Assembly: GCA_040954595.2 (NCBI GenBank)
Contig: CM082578.2
Span: 6,820,001-6,884,000, forward strand
Direction of reading: 5' to 3'
Origin: Balanoglossus misakiensis
Taxonomy: Eukaryota > Hemichordata
DNA length: 64,000 nt
Positions 10,300-25,000 of this stretch are shown here, piece by piece; within the stretch, counting starts at the first letter, position 1, and each line of letters begins with the position of its first letter. A program made the translations under genes and the position numbers. Below the pieces are notes generated by a model, which made no database searches, was not told where the DNA came from, and saw only the letters and a list, made by a program, of their open reading frames with translations.

Positions 10300-13200
10300 T
10301 CGGCACATGTGGTTCTATTTCCTCTCGCTTTAAATGAAAATCCGTCAAAATTGGGCGATTTTAGTTTGCTTTGCAGCTGTACTCATCCACTAATCTGAAT
10401 CGACTAGAAATAGTGACCATAAAACTCCCGATGTTTCAGCTGCCAGGTAAATGAGCCTAGCTTCAAGAAGTTGTCTTGTGAGAATCGTCAATCCACCTGA
10501 AGCACATTACATATCCGGTGGACAAGTTTGTATTAAAATGCGTAAGACAGAAATTGTCTTTTATATGGAATGTCGTCCATCAGTTCGAACATCTGCCAGC
10601 TGAGTGCAAGGGGCGTGGGAAGTTTTTTTCTTAGGGATTATGTTCGTAGCCTGGCTCAGGACAAGTCAACCCGGTGTAAACAAACTTAAGGCGCTGTAAC
10701 TCGGACGTGTCTAAACTACAATGGATAAAACTGTTGTGTGGAGCTGTTTGTCAAGTTTCACGCCCAGCACCTGGGTCGGTCACACGTGACCCTTCTCAGA
10801 TTTATGACTGCTGTGTGGAGGGACCGTGATATGACTACCGTAACGATTTATTCCAGGACAAGCGTTGCACGGAAACGACTGGGGGCGTGCGGGATTGGCA
10901 CAGGTCATCCAGTTCAAAGTTATGTCGGTTGAACGGGTTCAATAACTGTTCCACCAATGTGAGACCGGGAAATACACCGGGTTCGTTGAATCTGGAGGTT
11001 ATCCGTGCGCGACCACGCTTCTGGGTTTGTGCAAAGCGTTATATAAACTTCCGAAGTCGATGAAACGTTTTGTGACCAAAACTTTGAAACGGTATATTTT
11101 TGCAGGCATGACACTAAATTTCATCGTATTACAACTGTGTATAGGCCAGCATAGACAGTGTGCACACTAAACCGTATATTCCTTATGTATTGCGGCGTTT
11201 CTGTGCTTTTAAGCACTCAAGTTGAATTCCATCAGTAACCTAACATGTGAAGTAGTCCCCGACCATGTTTTGTCCGAAAGGACCCTCTAAAATCAATGTG
11301 AGCCAAGGTATGTGTGGTTTCCGTCTTCTCCCGATGAATCAAATACGTATCTCCTCTCAGTTGTCAACAAGAGAATTCTTGTCCGCTATCTCAACACAAG
11401 GCGGAATGCATGATTGCACTTCAAACACAGAAGCCCCGACAATGCTTCCTTGTTGTACCCGGAGACGCGGATAGACCAAACCAACAGCACTTGATGGCCT
11501 TTTCAATTACATGGCAAATACAATGTCCATGACATTCTTGTAGATGCGGGGTCTGGTCTAATCCATTTCAATCGGTCACAAGAACAAAAGAGACCCAGCC
11601 TTCAGTATATTTTCGCCGTTGTTCGCACGGCTGATAGGGAAAACCATGGTTACCAAAAGGCATTGGGACCGTCAGGGAATGACCCGAACAAGTACTGAAG
11701 CATGGTGGCTCACTGATTCTTTCAATAATGGCATCGTGTTATACGGTACCTTTATTTGTAAGTTTCTAGTATTCGCAATATCGCCTATCCGCATTCAGCG
11801 TGTTTTATTCGGGTCCATTTTCGCTCCCATCGAATCAATTCCGCGTTGGTTACGAGTCAGATGTGGCTATCGACCAACGTAGGAACGACTAGCTCATTTA
11901 TTTCGGGTGTTGTACATTTAGAAGTTAAACCAACTTTAATAATCTTAATCAAACTTACCATTTCTAAACTCTTAAAATTATCCCACTGACAGTAGTTTTA
12001 TCTTCGTATAAGCATTTTTATGTCATCTGGAAGATAAGAATAAAATATCGAAAATTGTGAAATTATGAATTATGAAACCGATATAGGATTACACATTAGT
12101 ATGTAGACACTTAATGCTACAAAAACAGAGTTCAGTGTAATTATTATAATTTGTCAGAGAACTTCTGACAGTAAAGTAAGCCAAGGACGACAGGCGAACG
12201 ATACAGTAAAAATGCGCGATTCTGAAAGTCATCGAAACAACAGGGCACCATGCTCGAAATACATATACCCAAAGACCCCTGTATCACGTCACGCCCTCCT
12301 GTGTATGGCAGAGTGAGAGAAGGAGGCTTTGTATCCTATGTGATGCACAAAGAACTACAAGCGAGTTGTAATAATTTATCAATGTAACTACGAAGCAGAA
12401 CACAATAAGTGTAACAGGAACGACAACATGGTTATGAATGACATTTTTCAACCGGTGTAACAAATGATCAAATATAAAACAACTGAAGTAAAAAAGCTAC
12501 CACACGTCACTGCAAAACTGCGTGACAAAGAAGCGCATTGTCTACATACGCAATAACAGAGGCACTGAATTCGCATCACATGTTGCGCCTTGATACAATC
12601 ACCTTGGAGTGCTCAGTCGAAATAATCGAAGCTTAGAGGCAGATACGGGGGTAAATATCACCGCGTTGGTCGTCGAATGACTCCAAAATCGATTAGATAC
12701 AGTTGTAAATATCAGATTATTATAAACAATACTGGTTTTCGACGGACTATGTACCGATTTGTATGCGTTGCGCGATCAAGTAAACAGTCAGTATGTTGGT
12801 CTTATCACAGTCCCTCTATAGACTGTGGTCTTATGCATACCTCAATGAGCCTATCGTACAATCTTGATAGACGTACAGGAATGGACTGGACAAGAAGCTT
12901 AATGTGATTCTTAATCGAGACGAGTGCGCATACATCGTGCATAAATGTAGAAACAATAAACACACACTGATGCCATTCGAAAATATCGATACCGTCGGTG
13001 TGCGAAAAAAATAGATTACAGATACTTCTGAGAAGAAGGCGATGTAATGATGCAGACCTTTGAATCTGAGACACATTGTACAGTGACTGAGCAAACTTAA
13101 CGTCAAAGGGGGTTGCCATAGAGACAAGTAAATGGAAGTCTGGAATGCAATAAAACAGTTTGTTGGAAATAATCAGCGAACAAACACACCGGCACTTCCT

Positions 13201-16200
13201 CACACGATCGGGGTATATGACACTGATTCAATATTTGCAGAGTAATATTTGTCCGGTCGTGATGGTTTTGTACGCAATCGCCACAACAATAACGCAACGT
13301 TTGTACTCCACTATTTATAACATTGTCAGCTTTTGTCGAGTAAGGAGAACAGCAAATCTACTCGTGTTTTCACATTCTTGCAATCGATCACTAACATGTA
13401 CCTGAACGAGACAGAGAGTAAATCAGGTAATGTAAGTGAAGAGGGCAAGTAACGTACCTGCGTGCGGTTCAGTTTTGCGTCAACCCTTTTGCTTGACAGT
13501 GGGATGAAGACACACGCTATCCCAGCAGTCAGCAAATGACTCCCATCGCGCGACCTTCACTTGATCTTTATCGGATTAAAATGAATATTTCCAGCCCCGC
13601 CAGATAAAGAAAGAATGATAAAAGAAAGACCTATCGATCGCTTTCAGCCTTAGACATTGCGAAGAATATTGGTCCCACTGGAAAACTACAACAAAGCCGT
13701 CCGCGCTGTCGGCATTTTCACGTAGCAGTTAAAACCAGAAACAATTTCTTAAGATCCTTGACAACCGTAACTAAAGATGGAGGTGTTTTGACATTTGCCA
13801 CGGGAGGAATTCTAAGAACCGTTTCGGTGCCATGGTGATTTAGATTAAATACACTCTGTTCAATTCAAGAATACGACATATCCCTCGAGGCGGACCGCTT
13901 ATTACTTGCATCAATTGTCGCGATAGAACGTTCCACTCCGAGGTTATAGTATTACATATGGATGAAACATTTCTATACATATGTGCATGCGCGCGATCGA
14001 AATGTTTCCTGCGGCCATCATATTCTCATAATGCTAACGAGAAACGCCCATTCTATTGCGTATAGAATGCAATGACTGTTATTATTCCGTGCACATTGAA
14101 ACTATACCTCTGTGTAAAACTGTAAAATAACCCATGATAGCACGACAGTAATTCCCACCGTACGAATGAAAATAATACAAGAACAATATCAAACCGGGAT
14201 ATAGATTGGTTTCTACTTTGGAGCTAGCTATAGGAGAGCGTATATATGTTCGATAACGTGGTAGGATCTTATTGCGGTAATGATGCATGTAAGTGCATGA
14301 AGTGCTGTACTCAAGTGCGAGTGGTCAACATTCTGTCTGGGGGTATTGCCTGAAAGTGTATGTACTTAAAAGTCACTCAACTCAATTAGGATTATTCACC
14401 AGAGGTTAAGAAACTTTACTGCAATGTCATATTAACAAGGGGGAAGTTCTGTTATTGGTTATTTCGTGGGGCCGGTTTATTATATAAGGTTCGTCATTAT
14501 AAGCGCTATGTGGTTACTAGTAATACTATAAGAGTTGTACAAATGCGAGGAAAAATGATAAATTTGGCATATTGAAGAAGACCTTTAAATATACAAAGGT
14601 ATAGAAATGTGATCGTGAATTGGTCATTGCACTCTGAACATTTGTTCATCCTTGCAAGTCGAACAGTTTGCATTTGCTTTTCTTCAGAAATGCGAATCGC
14701 GGCGACACGAAACAATTTAAGCGATCAATTTATTTTATTACTTCCTTGGAGGTTACAATAGTTGCTTCGATAATCGTATGGGTAGGTTGTGACGTCACAC
14801 GCAAAAACAAATGACAAATGTTGGCACATTTGTCACGAGTCCAATACAACAACTATGTATTGCACTGTGTGACAAAGTAATCAATGATACGCATACTTCT
14901 GTATTATAATCTACGTCTTTCGTGAGTGCATGGAGTCATTGTGTTTCGCCGTTTCTTCTATTGTACTTCGGGCATCGACATTTTCCGTTCTTTTCACTGG
15001 GCATCGACATTTCTCGCTGTTTATACTGCCAACTCTGAGTCGCCGGCAGCACATTTTTCGTCGATTTTAGTATCCAATGGAAACGGCATAAGTCTATACG
15101 CGTATATAGGCCTATGCGTATTCCGCATGGTGCAAACCACCTGTTGATTTAGCAGACGACAGCTCGTGATCGGATTTTTTTCATGACCATAATCTCGGTC
15201 ATTCGAGATTTAGGCCTGATAGAATTTACGCGGTACAGGTCAGATAAGATGTATTGCTGAGATAACAACGCTTGAACTGTAAACCCGGACCCGTGATGTA
15301 ATGACGTGACCGCATCGCGGAAATGACGGAACCAAAAATTGGCGTTTCGCGTTTGCGTGACACGGTCGATGGTTGCATGTTTACCGCGTCGCCTAGATTA
15401 AAATCAAACCTTCATAAAATTTTAATACAGTGTGCACTCTGTTTCCATCTCGAACGACACCCAGATTTTGGTATCAGCCACGGAATAAATAAATAAAATA
15501 AATTGTGCGTCGACCCGCACATTTGTCGTAAATCTTATGGAAATGGTTATAAAAAAACATGGTGACATGTGCAATAATATCATGCGATCCGATATGCATT
15601 TTAGTGACAGCTAGGTCTCTCAACTGTTGCTATGGACGCCTTTGCATTTTAATAAATTACAATGTTGACTTATACCCCCGTAAATGATCAGATGTGTATT
15701 TTGTGGATTGCATTCGGATATAGTATGGTCAAGTGGTCACGTCACGCAAGCTTCAAGTTTGTTTACAATGTTCCTATAGTACTGATAGTATATCCATGGT
15801 TTGGCATGACTGTTAAAAATCCACGTTTTGGTCGTGGAGAGAGCTGTATCAAAAGTAATCAGTGGTTGAAGTTCGCTTTGACACGATTGATGACGTGCAA
15901 GCGGTTTGATTTGTGTGAGTACAGGACATGGCAACTGTGTTTCGACGGCACACGTCACGACCCACGTCAACAAAAACACGGTGTCTTTTCCTGGTTGTTT
16001 CTGTCCGGCCAAGTAGGCGAGGCCTTAGTGGATTCATTTTTACGCTGTGCTGACATATGCCAAACGGTGTTGTTTGTTATAGTTAGAGGGGACACATTTG
16101 GCCATGGGAAGTAGATCTCTGTTGGCCTACTAATATTACCATGGTCATGGAGCTATCTAGAGTTCCCCTATCAATTTGAACTATACACACAGACTCTGTT

Positions 16201-18636
16201 CAAATTCCTTATAGCCACCCTTCCACTAACTTGACCCTGTTGCATTTGTAAACATGGGATTAGAAGGACAGTTATACACAAACATTCGTACAGTAGGCCG
16301 ATAGTCTGGCACAGACATCGTCTTCGGTTTCGGCTTGTAGACGACCTGCGGTAAGTATTGTAATGAGTTGACAAGAGTGCAAGAGTTGGGGTAAGCATGT
16401 CCCAAATCAATGCCCATTGTTAAACTACAGACTACAATGCACTGCAGCCTCATCAAGAAATGTCATATCTTCAGTTGTAAAGTGGGAAGAGTAAAAAGAA
16501 CTCGACTTTGTTATTGTTACCTTGTTGGCAAACAAACCGCAGCAGCAAGATCCTACGGACAAAATCTGTCGAAGTTAGATATAGTATATCTTTGAACGGA
16601 GAGGCCTTTGAAACGAAGCGACCGTGAAATGCACATACGTACAGTAGCAGGCGAACACCATGTGTATACACCGCAAAATCCCCCGCGACAAATGCGCTTC
16701 TTCCGTTACAGAGTCTGGCCGCCCGCCTGTCACTGCCGCTCGGCCACGTACGTACCGTGGCCCGCACCGTTCCCCCGTGATCTCGTCACGTTGGGAACAA
16801 TCACTCACCTTAGTTGCTGGCTGCAAACGTTCGAATGGAACTTTGGAAGGCCGGCGAGTAATTTCCGTATAATTGCCTCTTTCCGCACCATAAACACACA
16901 GGTGGTCGGATTCTATTTTGCGTGTGTCGCCAAGGGTGATACCGACGCCGTGCCGCGCCGTGACTGTGAGGGCGCTATAGCCAAGGCCACAGGATTGACA
17001 GTACATGTACATGTACATACTGTTGCAAAAAGTTACTGCATTGTCTTTCTGGTCAAAAGAAAGGATTACTATTAAAACAAAAGTATACATACTGTTTCCA
17101 TATTTATGTATGTTGAGGTTTTGTTATTAAATTTTCGACATTTCTTCCAACATTTGAATTACCGGTACAATGTACCAGCATTTTGCAATGGTAAACCAGT
17201 CATAGTCATGCAATTTTGTTTACCCATACACGAACTATACAATGCACTTGCATTTAATAATTCAGTGGATTAACAATCTTTGAATTCTGTTTCAGCCACA
17301 CTACCACGTTTTGTATGCTACTCCACAAACTATTGTGACAGTATTGTTGATAAGCGTAAGTACCATGTTAATGACCTTGAACTACATGTTTTAAAGTACA
17401 ATAGGGCACACTACGAGGTTGTGGGGAAACAACAATATAGGTCACCTGCGACAATACTTATCTTTACAAACTTTAGTTAGAGTGTGTGTTCTATGACAAA
17501 GTCCGTTTTCAAATCATTATTTCTTATTAAAAATGCAGGCTGTGTCAGACCTGAACTCCAGAAAGTTGATGTAATTCCTGAGAAGAGGAATTCGTAGCAT
17601 CGGAGTTGAAATTTCACTGTGTTGTGGCTGACCTTTCAAGAGGTGTGGTCTACAAGGGGAATTGTGGGAAGCTTAATATTTACTCGACCAAACAATGCCC
17701 TTGTGTGAATAAGGCAACTGTTTGGTCTCTCTGTACTCACTGAACTTCACGCTGGTTTGTGTTTGTTTGTCAATGGTAACAGTAGAAAAATACCAATAGT
17801 GTGATTAACTTCAAGGGGATGTCCTGCTTGTTATATTATTACTCTCTGTGGGGAATCAGGCCACAACCATGTATAAATGTGCAATGCTTGTTCATTTGGC
17901 AGATTCTTGTTTTCTGCAGTTTGGACATGATTGACAGGCCAATTAGCAATATTAACCGGCAACCACAAACTTCAGGAAATGTTGGCACTGCTTCATCAGT
18001 ATCTTTTTTAGCAGCTATGGAAAATAATTCCCATACAATCTGGACAGAATCCGTACACCATAACTCAAACACCAACATATTCATTTTGACCAAAATAATT
18101 TATTCACAAGCTTGCAATAGGATTAAGACTTCTGTACAAAACCACTGCTACAGACTAAACCTGTTTTCTTGAAAGCAAACAAAAATTAATGACATGGCAG
18201 ATATCATGCGTGCATTGCACTGGCTCCACAGTCACCAGCATCTTGCACTGATACCGGCATATGCAACCATCAATGTCAATGGGATTATTGATGGTTGTCT
18301 ATGGTTTCCCATCCACTATGTATTGCAGAACTCGAAAAAAAATGCAAGTTATGTGACATAGGAACAAGTTCCGTACAGTTACTGTAATAATAACATTACA
18401 TTGTCCATCACTCTTCCTTTGCAAAAATGCTTTTGGTGGCGAGGGAAGGATTGGTTGCATGATTTGAGTAATAACAGGTCACTCATCACCACATTAAGCA
18501 ATGTTTCTGTGTCTCTCACAGCAGGCTTCAACATATGTAGATTGGACCTCTTCAAGCCAACTGCAATTTTAGTACCTGTAAGAGACAAACAAACAGACGA
18601 AGCCAAAATCAAAGCAATGTCAATGTTAGAGCACAT
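10300..18636. other. STRIP to SMKR1 intergenic, no gene recognised
   Basis: About 8 kb with scattered short open frames on both strands, the longest at 15662-16114 and 16575-17090. None has a recognisable domain, consistent splice borders or family similarity. A CpG-richer patch at about 16.6-16.95 kb could be regulatory. CATGTACATGTACAT near 17000 is a short simple palindrome. No RNA gene was identified. Confidence 0.5.
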
Positions 18637-18665
18637 ATAAATAAATAAATAAATAAATAAATATA

Positions 18666-18708
<43 letters not shown>

Positions 18709-18735
18709 ATATATAAATAAATAAATAAATAAATA
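18637..18735. repeat. (AAAT)n microsatellite
   Basis: About 24 tandem tetranucleotide units (ATAA phase) with two ATAT interruptions. It lies just downstream of the STRIP stop codon and is possibly in its 3' UTR. Confidence 0.95.
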
Positions 18736-19022
18736 CGCTGGAATTGTATTATCTCATGTAAGTATAACCAATTGATTCTGGGGTAAAAATCTTTTTGATC
18801 AAATAGCATTCTACATACTGTCACAATCTAGTTCCAACATGGTAACATTTTAACGATTTCACAATGATTATATTTTGAGAAAAAAAGGCAGTTACAGTGA
18901 CACATGAATGGATACAGAACATTTAAGAAACAAAGCGATAATTCAGCAAATCTAGCTGGGAAGAATCTGTACATGAAAGTTAGTGACGAAGGGTATGGGA
19001 AATAACGCTAGTTGTAATGAAC

Positions 19023-22000
19023 TCACCACGCTTCTCTGAGCAACTGATCCCAGTCAATTTTGGTCGCAAAGACTTCCCTCTCTAGCCAGCCTTCGTAGTA
19101 TCTCTTGAAGTCCTCGCTGAGTTCCACGTTCTGCCCGAGGACGCTGAGGATGTTGTTGTCGACGGGCGCAAAGTCCGGGTCCTTGTTCCCCGTGGTGTCG
19201 TAGCGCCTCGTGTTGAACCTGTCCACGCACGCCCTCAAGGCACACTCTTCGGCCTGGAAATCCCACGGACGAGCGTCCATGTCTGCGGGCAGGGTATAAA
19301 AAGTGAAGGAATAATTTGGGTATATAGTCTGTCATGTAGCCATGCATCCCCCTCTCACTGTGTGTGGACCTGTCAACGCAACTCAAAACAGTTGGACTGA
19401 ACTAAATCATGGGTAAGGGGAGGGGGTTAAGTCTTAATCTGATATATTTGTTGGGTATATTAATGTAAAATCGTCAGTCTTCCATGCTCTTTCAAAATGC
19501 TGAAATACACCGAAACATGTAGTCTATAATTGCCCGTGTTTGTTCAATAATGGACAGTTTTCATATAACGATCAACATTATTGAAAGGCCTGTGAATGAT
19601 ATTCAAACGTACCGCTAGTCAAAATATATAGCAACACATTTCAGAACTGACTGAATTCAAATTACCATTCAATTCAATACACTGACTCACCATTGCCATA
19701 AGCCCAGTCGTCGTTCAGACGATGTCTCACTTTCTGGTAAATAGCAGACAGCGTTTTCATGTTACTCTTTCTCCATTGTCTTCCCAAGTATTTCGTTTGC
19801 ATTTTCAGTAGTTTCAAAACGTAGAGTTGCATCATAGCTTGTTTCACTTTTAAAGCTCGTTTCAGAATGGGAGCTGACTTGAAAACCACCAGCATCTGGA
19901 ACAGATGCAAAGAACCCTAATGATCATACTCTAGATTATACTTTATGTTACTTAATAAAAACAACAAACTGACTGAAGAATTGGACAGGAATATCCTGGA
20001 AATTTTCATAATGTCAAAGCTTGCAGTCTTCTTGGGCTTACCATAGTTCTAGAATGCTTCCATTTTGTAAGTTTATTCAGAATTCTGAGTAAATTGATGC
20101 AAGAGAAGAGATTCCTCCAGCAGTATGCTGCGTTGTCACCAGCCTCCTGTCAAGTGGAAGTAAACGAAGATGATCAGAAAATATGGTGTAATCATGCATG
20201 ATATGAAATGCACTTTAACCCTTTTACCCACAGTGGTCCATCTTTATGCTAGAAATCAATGGGTTTGGACCCAAGGTATACAGTCACCTATGCAAATTAC
20301 CCACACTATTCCTATAAGGCTATTGGACATGATTTTTATTTTGTATACATGTACATGCAGTGAGTTACTTACTAAACTCTCAGCCGTCAGTTCAGGCTGG
20401 TCACCGATCACACAGCTTGGGAAGTCTATCACATTGATGCTGACAATGAAAAAAAAAAAAATTAAAGCTGCAAGCAGCGTTGGCGGGGCACAAGCGGTTC
20501 CCATGGTGACCAGCAAATGCCACGGCTGTATCTGCTGGGGATACCAAGATATGGGAAAGTAGGTCAAAGGTCACCTGAGGTCACCCCAAATTTGGGCAAA
20601 AAAATCGGACCCCATACTAGTCTAGATCCAACAAAAAACCAGACCCCTAGCCCTTTTGGTTCGCCTGCAATTAGGTATGCACATAATTAATGAAGTCTTG
20701 TGTAAGACTCCATTATGTGCTCAATCCCCATAAAAGCCAGGGCTCTAACTGCTCTGGATGCTGAGATATGGGAAAGTAGATCAAAGGTCACCCAAGGTCA
20801 CCCAAAATTAGGGCATAAAATTTTGACCCCAGAGTGGGCCATGTCCAACCAATACCAGACCTCTAGCCCTATTGGGTAGCATGGAATTAGATATGCAGAA
20901 AAATGATGTTTCAGAAATAGGTCAAAGGTCATTGTCAAAATTACCAAAATATTTGTGTCATGTCCTGGCGGCATTGGTACCCATGTCCACAAAATTCATG
21001 ACTTTGGTGCTTTGACAAGAGGAGGTATGGGGAATATGCATATATAATTAGTTGTTTTAAAACTGGGTCAAAGGTCATGTGAAAATTGCCCCGAAAAATT
21101 GTAACAACTTCCGGTCATATGATGACTCATATCCAAAAAAAGAATTTCCATGCTGTCAACATTTTGGCTACAAAACGGAATTATCACTTTTCAATGGTTT
21201 TCCGAAAATCCAACATGGCCGCCACAATGATCGACCAATCACAGTGAGCTTCGCAAACTTGATAGACATAGGTTAGGTGACCACATATCCCAAATCCCGA
21301 GACTCGGTAACCGCTGGTTCTGGAGAAGAAGATTTTTAAAGTTTTAAGTAGTTTTTCAGAAAAACAATTGTAGCAAAAAAACTTTACGTATGACGTCATG
21401 ATTTTAATGGGGTAAAATGATGGACATAAGGTAGGCTACCTGCACACCAAATTTGAACTCGATCGGCCCAGTGGTTTTAGAGAAGGACTCATTTAACGAT
21501 TTTCACGAAATCCAATATGGCCGCCAGGTCACGTGACTAATTAAATATTCACGAGCCACTGCACGTCTACTCATTGGCCCCTACCACCCTACCAAGTTTC
21601 AGCCCCCTAGGTGCTGCGGTTTTCCAGATCTACCTGGCCGAATTTCTCGGAAGAAGAAGAATAATAATAAAGAAAAATTCCAACAATACCAATGGGGGCA
21701 CAAGCCGCCTGAGGGCGCTTGTGCCCCCAACAATCAAGGTCCCAATAAAAATATTTGTCATCAATACTGTCTTGTATCATCATCTGCACTGATGCCTGGT
21801 ATAGTTGCTTCAAATTCAATTAATCAGACAAACACACCTATTCAAAATAACCTGGAAAAAATTGATGACTGTGGGCAAGAATTAAACTTCAAAGCTCAAT
21901 CTTTACTGCTCGGTTTGAATACAGTATACATGCTTTTACATCAATACACAATATGGGTCAGTAATACAACAGTTGTGTTAGCATGACTTAATCACGGGAT

Positions 22001-25000
22001 ACAATCCCCAATTGAAAACAAAATTCAAAGTGTATTCTCTAAGATGGCGCTGTAGCATTTACAGGAAAATCCGTGGTGAAACACCGTTTCCTGAAGTTAC
22101 CAATGACAAACACAAATATAATATTTTTGTTATCTATCTCTGTATTCTTACCTATTCTTAGCACCAACGTAGGAGCTGATATTCTGATTGAAGAACTTGA
22201 GCACCAGGGGTATACAGTTTGCAAACACTAAGTGTTGACTCATGAACTCAAACTGTTTGGATACAAACAGCAAGACAGGGGTTATACTTATAGTTCAAAA
22301 TGCTCATTGGCCGATGGAGATGTGTTGTTTTTGATCAGCAGTTGCGGGGTGAAAGGGTTTTTGTGATCGCAATATTTTCCTATAAAACTCCCAACTTCAG
22401 GAATGGGATAGGGTAATTGCTGGATTACAACAAGACAAATATCAGGCTCTACAAACACTGAATATGGAGACATATAAAGTTGTGATTGATTACGGCAGAT
22501 TTTTACAGGTAGTGTCAGCATCTGCTGTCCTTGCGAAATATTCTTTGTTCAGGAGATGCCGACACATCTAACTGTCTTGGCGTTGGTGCAAAATCATGGC
22601 GAAAACACGGTCTTTGAGCACATTTTTTTTGGCGTTCAGATGAGATGACAAGTGGAACTCACCTGATAAACATGATTGAGTTTATAATGTTTGAGAAGTA
22701 AAAGCAGAGTTGCAGATATGGCCTTGACGATAATTTCTTTGTGTCTGTTGACGTCGATACCCAGTTTCATCGACTGCAGCACTGTGATTCTAACAAGATA
22801 AAGACAAAAGATGAATCATCAAAACAGACTTACACTAGATAGATCTGATCTGGTTCGTTTTCATGAATCTCCCCTGAAAACACTTGTTTTTCTTTTTCCT
22901 TAATTCCTGTTTAACAAGTTGGCTGGTTTATCCAAATTAGAAAGGGGACATTATGCAGTGTACCATATAAGAATTTAAAACAAGTTCAGTTCTGTATTTG
23001 ACTTTCTGAACTCAGCTACACTTTTCACGATGCTGTGGTTGGAAATGCCAAAGCAGAACAGGAAATTGGCCAATTCTGATGAAGGTTTTAGTGAAAAAAG
23101 CCTCAGAAACTTGCAACAACTCAGACACAGATATACGCATACACCTCATTGTTACCACTGGAACCATAAGATGCTTAGTCTCTGCAATGGGGACAATGTA
23201 AGGAAAGGATTTAATATGCAAAGCCATTAATTCTCACTTTCCCAGCGATGAAAATCAAGCTCTCCCCAATCAGTGGGCAAAGTGTGGGATGATTCACAAT
23301 GGTGTACCCAGTCAAGAGTTAAAAATCGTTGTGTGAGGCATGGCATCAGAGGCAATGGAAAGATACTACGCAATAACCTGTTCCATCAAAGCTTTGGCTT
23401 TTACGCCCCTAACACAGCCCATCATTCTGACCCCCCTCCTCCCACCTCTCAAAGACAAATCTCCAAAAGGAATGCAAAGACAATGTATGACAATCCCCAC
23501 AAAGCAGGATTAACTCCCCCACTTACGGCATTTCCTCGGGTAAAACATCTGCCAGAATATTGATGGAATCCGTCTTGGCTTTGGACGTTGGAGCTGCGGC
23601 TAAGAGGATTTTCAACAAGGCAATCTGCCGGGATTTCAACCACACACAAAAAATGCAGTTAGGTTCCATTCAAGGACATTTCTCAAACAACGCTATTACT
23701 ATTGTGCAAGAGGCTGGCACAAACACACACATGCACTGTTCATCATTTACTTATTTTTGACATAGAGAAATACTCCAGTGTTCCCCCCAGGAATTTCTGA
23801 TAGCATAGCAGCTAATTAATTAAGTTCTATTATCTTCTAAAAGTTAACGAGTAGTGGCCACTATGCTTTAATTGCTCTGGGGAGAACACTGTACTCCTCA
23901 TTATTCTCAGCTCTTTTCATTTTTTTTTGTATTACAAATTCTATTGGGGTCTTCTATTATGGATACACTGTTCACTGTGTTGGAATGTACATTTATCATT
24001 TATGGCTTGCGATGGATGAAGCAAGAACAAACGGTAACTAAAAAGGTACCTACCATATATTGAGGTAAATTAGGTAACATGGCTTGATACAGAAGTTCAA
24101 CGGGGCTGTTGGAAATCTCTTCTTCAGCCTGCAAGTGACACCAAAACAGTTATAAAACAAGTTTTTGATGTGGACGGAAATACATACATCCATCCATACA
24201 TAAATACAGATGCAACTGATTCCATAAGGTCCCATGGTATATATACATACACCAAATAGGACCTAAAAATCCCTGACAGACCTACACTTCTTTAATTTAA
24301 TCAAACAGTCCTCCTTTTTAGTCTTTCTCTATTCATACAGTAGCTCTTGATATACTACAGGGATAGGGTTTCAGCACGGCACATAAAACATCATCTCGAA
24401 CAGTATTCTTAAACAAGACTTGCCATGGCGCAGTAACATAGTGAACCATGTCAACCATACTGTCACGCTGAACTGACCTTTGACACTGGGTGTTTTGTGA
24501 TTTCCTCCTCTGTTTTAATCTGCAGCTCTGACAGTGATATGTACACGTGCTGTTGAGAGTAAAAACAGATGACGATGTGTGAGTTTGCAATTTTTAACCG
24601 AGCAGAAAGATTGCCTCAAACTTTTTCTGTCATTCAGGATTCACTTGCGAACTACAGCCTCATTTTCTTGGTTGCGCCATTGGGGGCGCACTTCCTTAAG
24701 AAGAGTTTACCCAGAGTGACTCGGGCGTGCACACACACACAAGGAAGGTGAACCGAAATTAATTAGAGAACCGCAGTTTGCTGAGTGTATGTCGCTAGAT
24801 TTACTGGCAACTCATCACTTAAGAGTCAACTGTTCCTGCATCTGCCGTCAAATACCCTTTTTTTTTACCTTTTTCAAAATACGAACGCCTTCGTGTATAG
24901 GTTCTGGTAAGCCTGCCACTGTGTGTTGATCACTGTCAGAAAAAAATAAGAGAACATTATTACTATAAATAATCAAGATGAAAAGATTCTTGATATATTA

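Noticed and set aside
15662-16114. 150 aa frame on the plus strand
   Set aside because: There is no family similarity that I recognise, no codon bias by eye, and no neighbouring exon.
16575-17090. Overlapping 155-171 aa frames on both strands
   Set aside because: No recognisable motif, no splice partners, and both strands are open. This is likely chance in a locally GC-richer patch.
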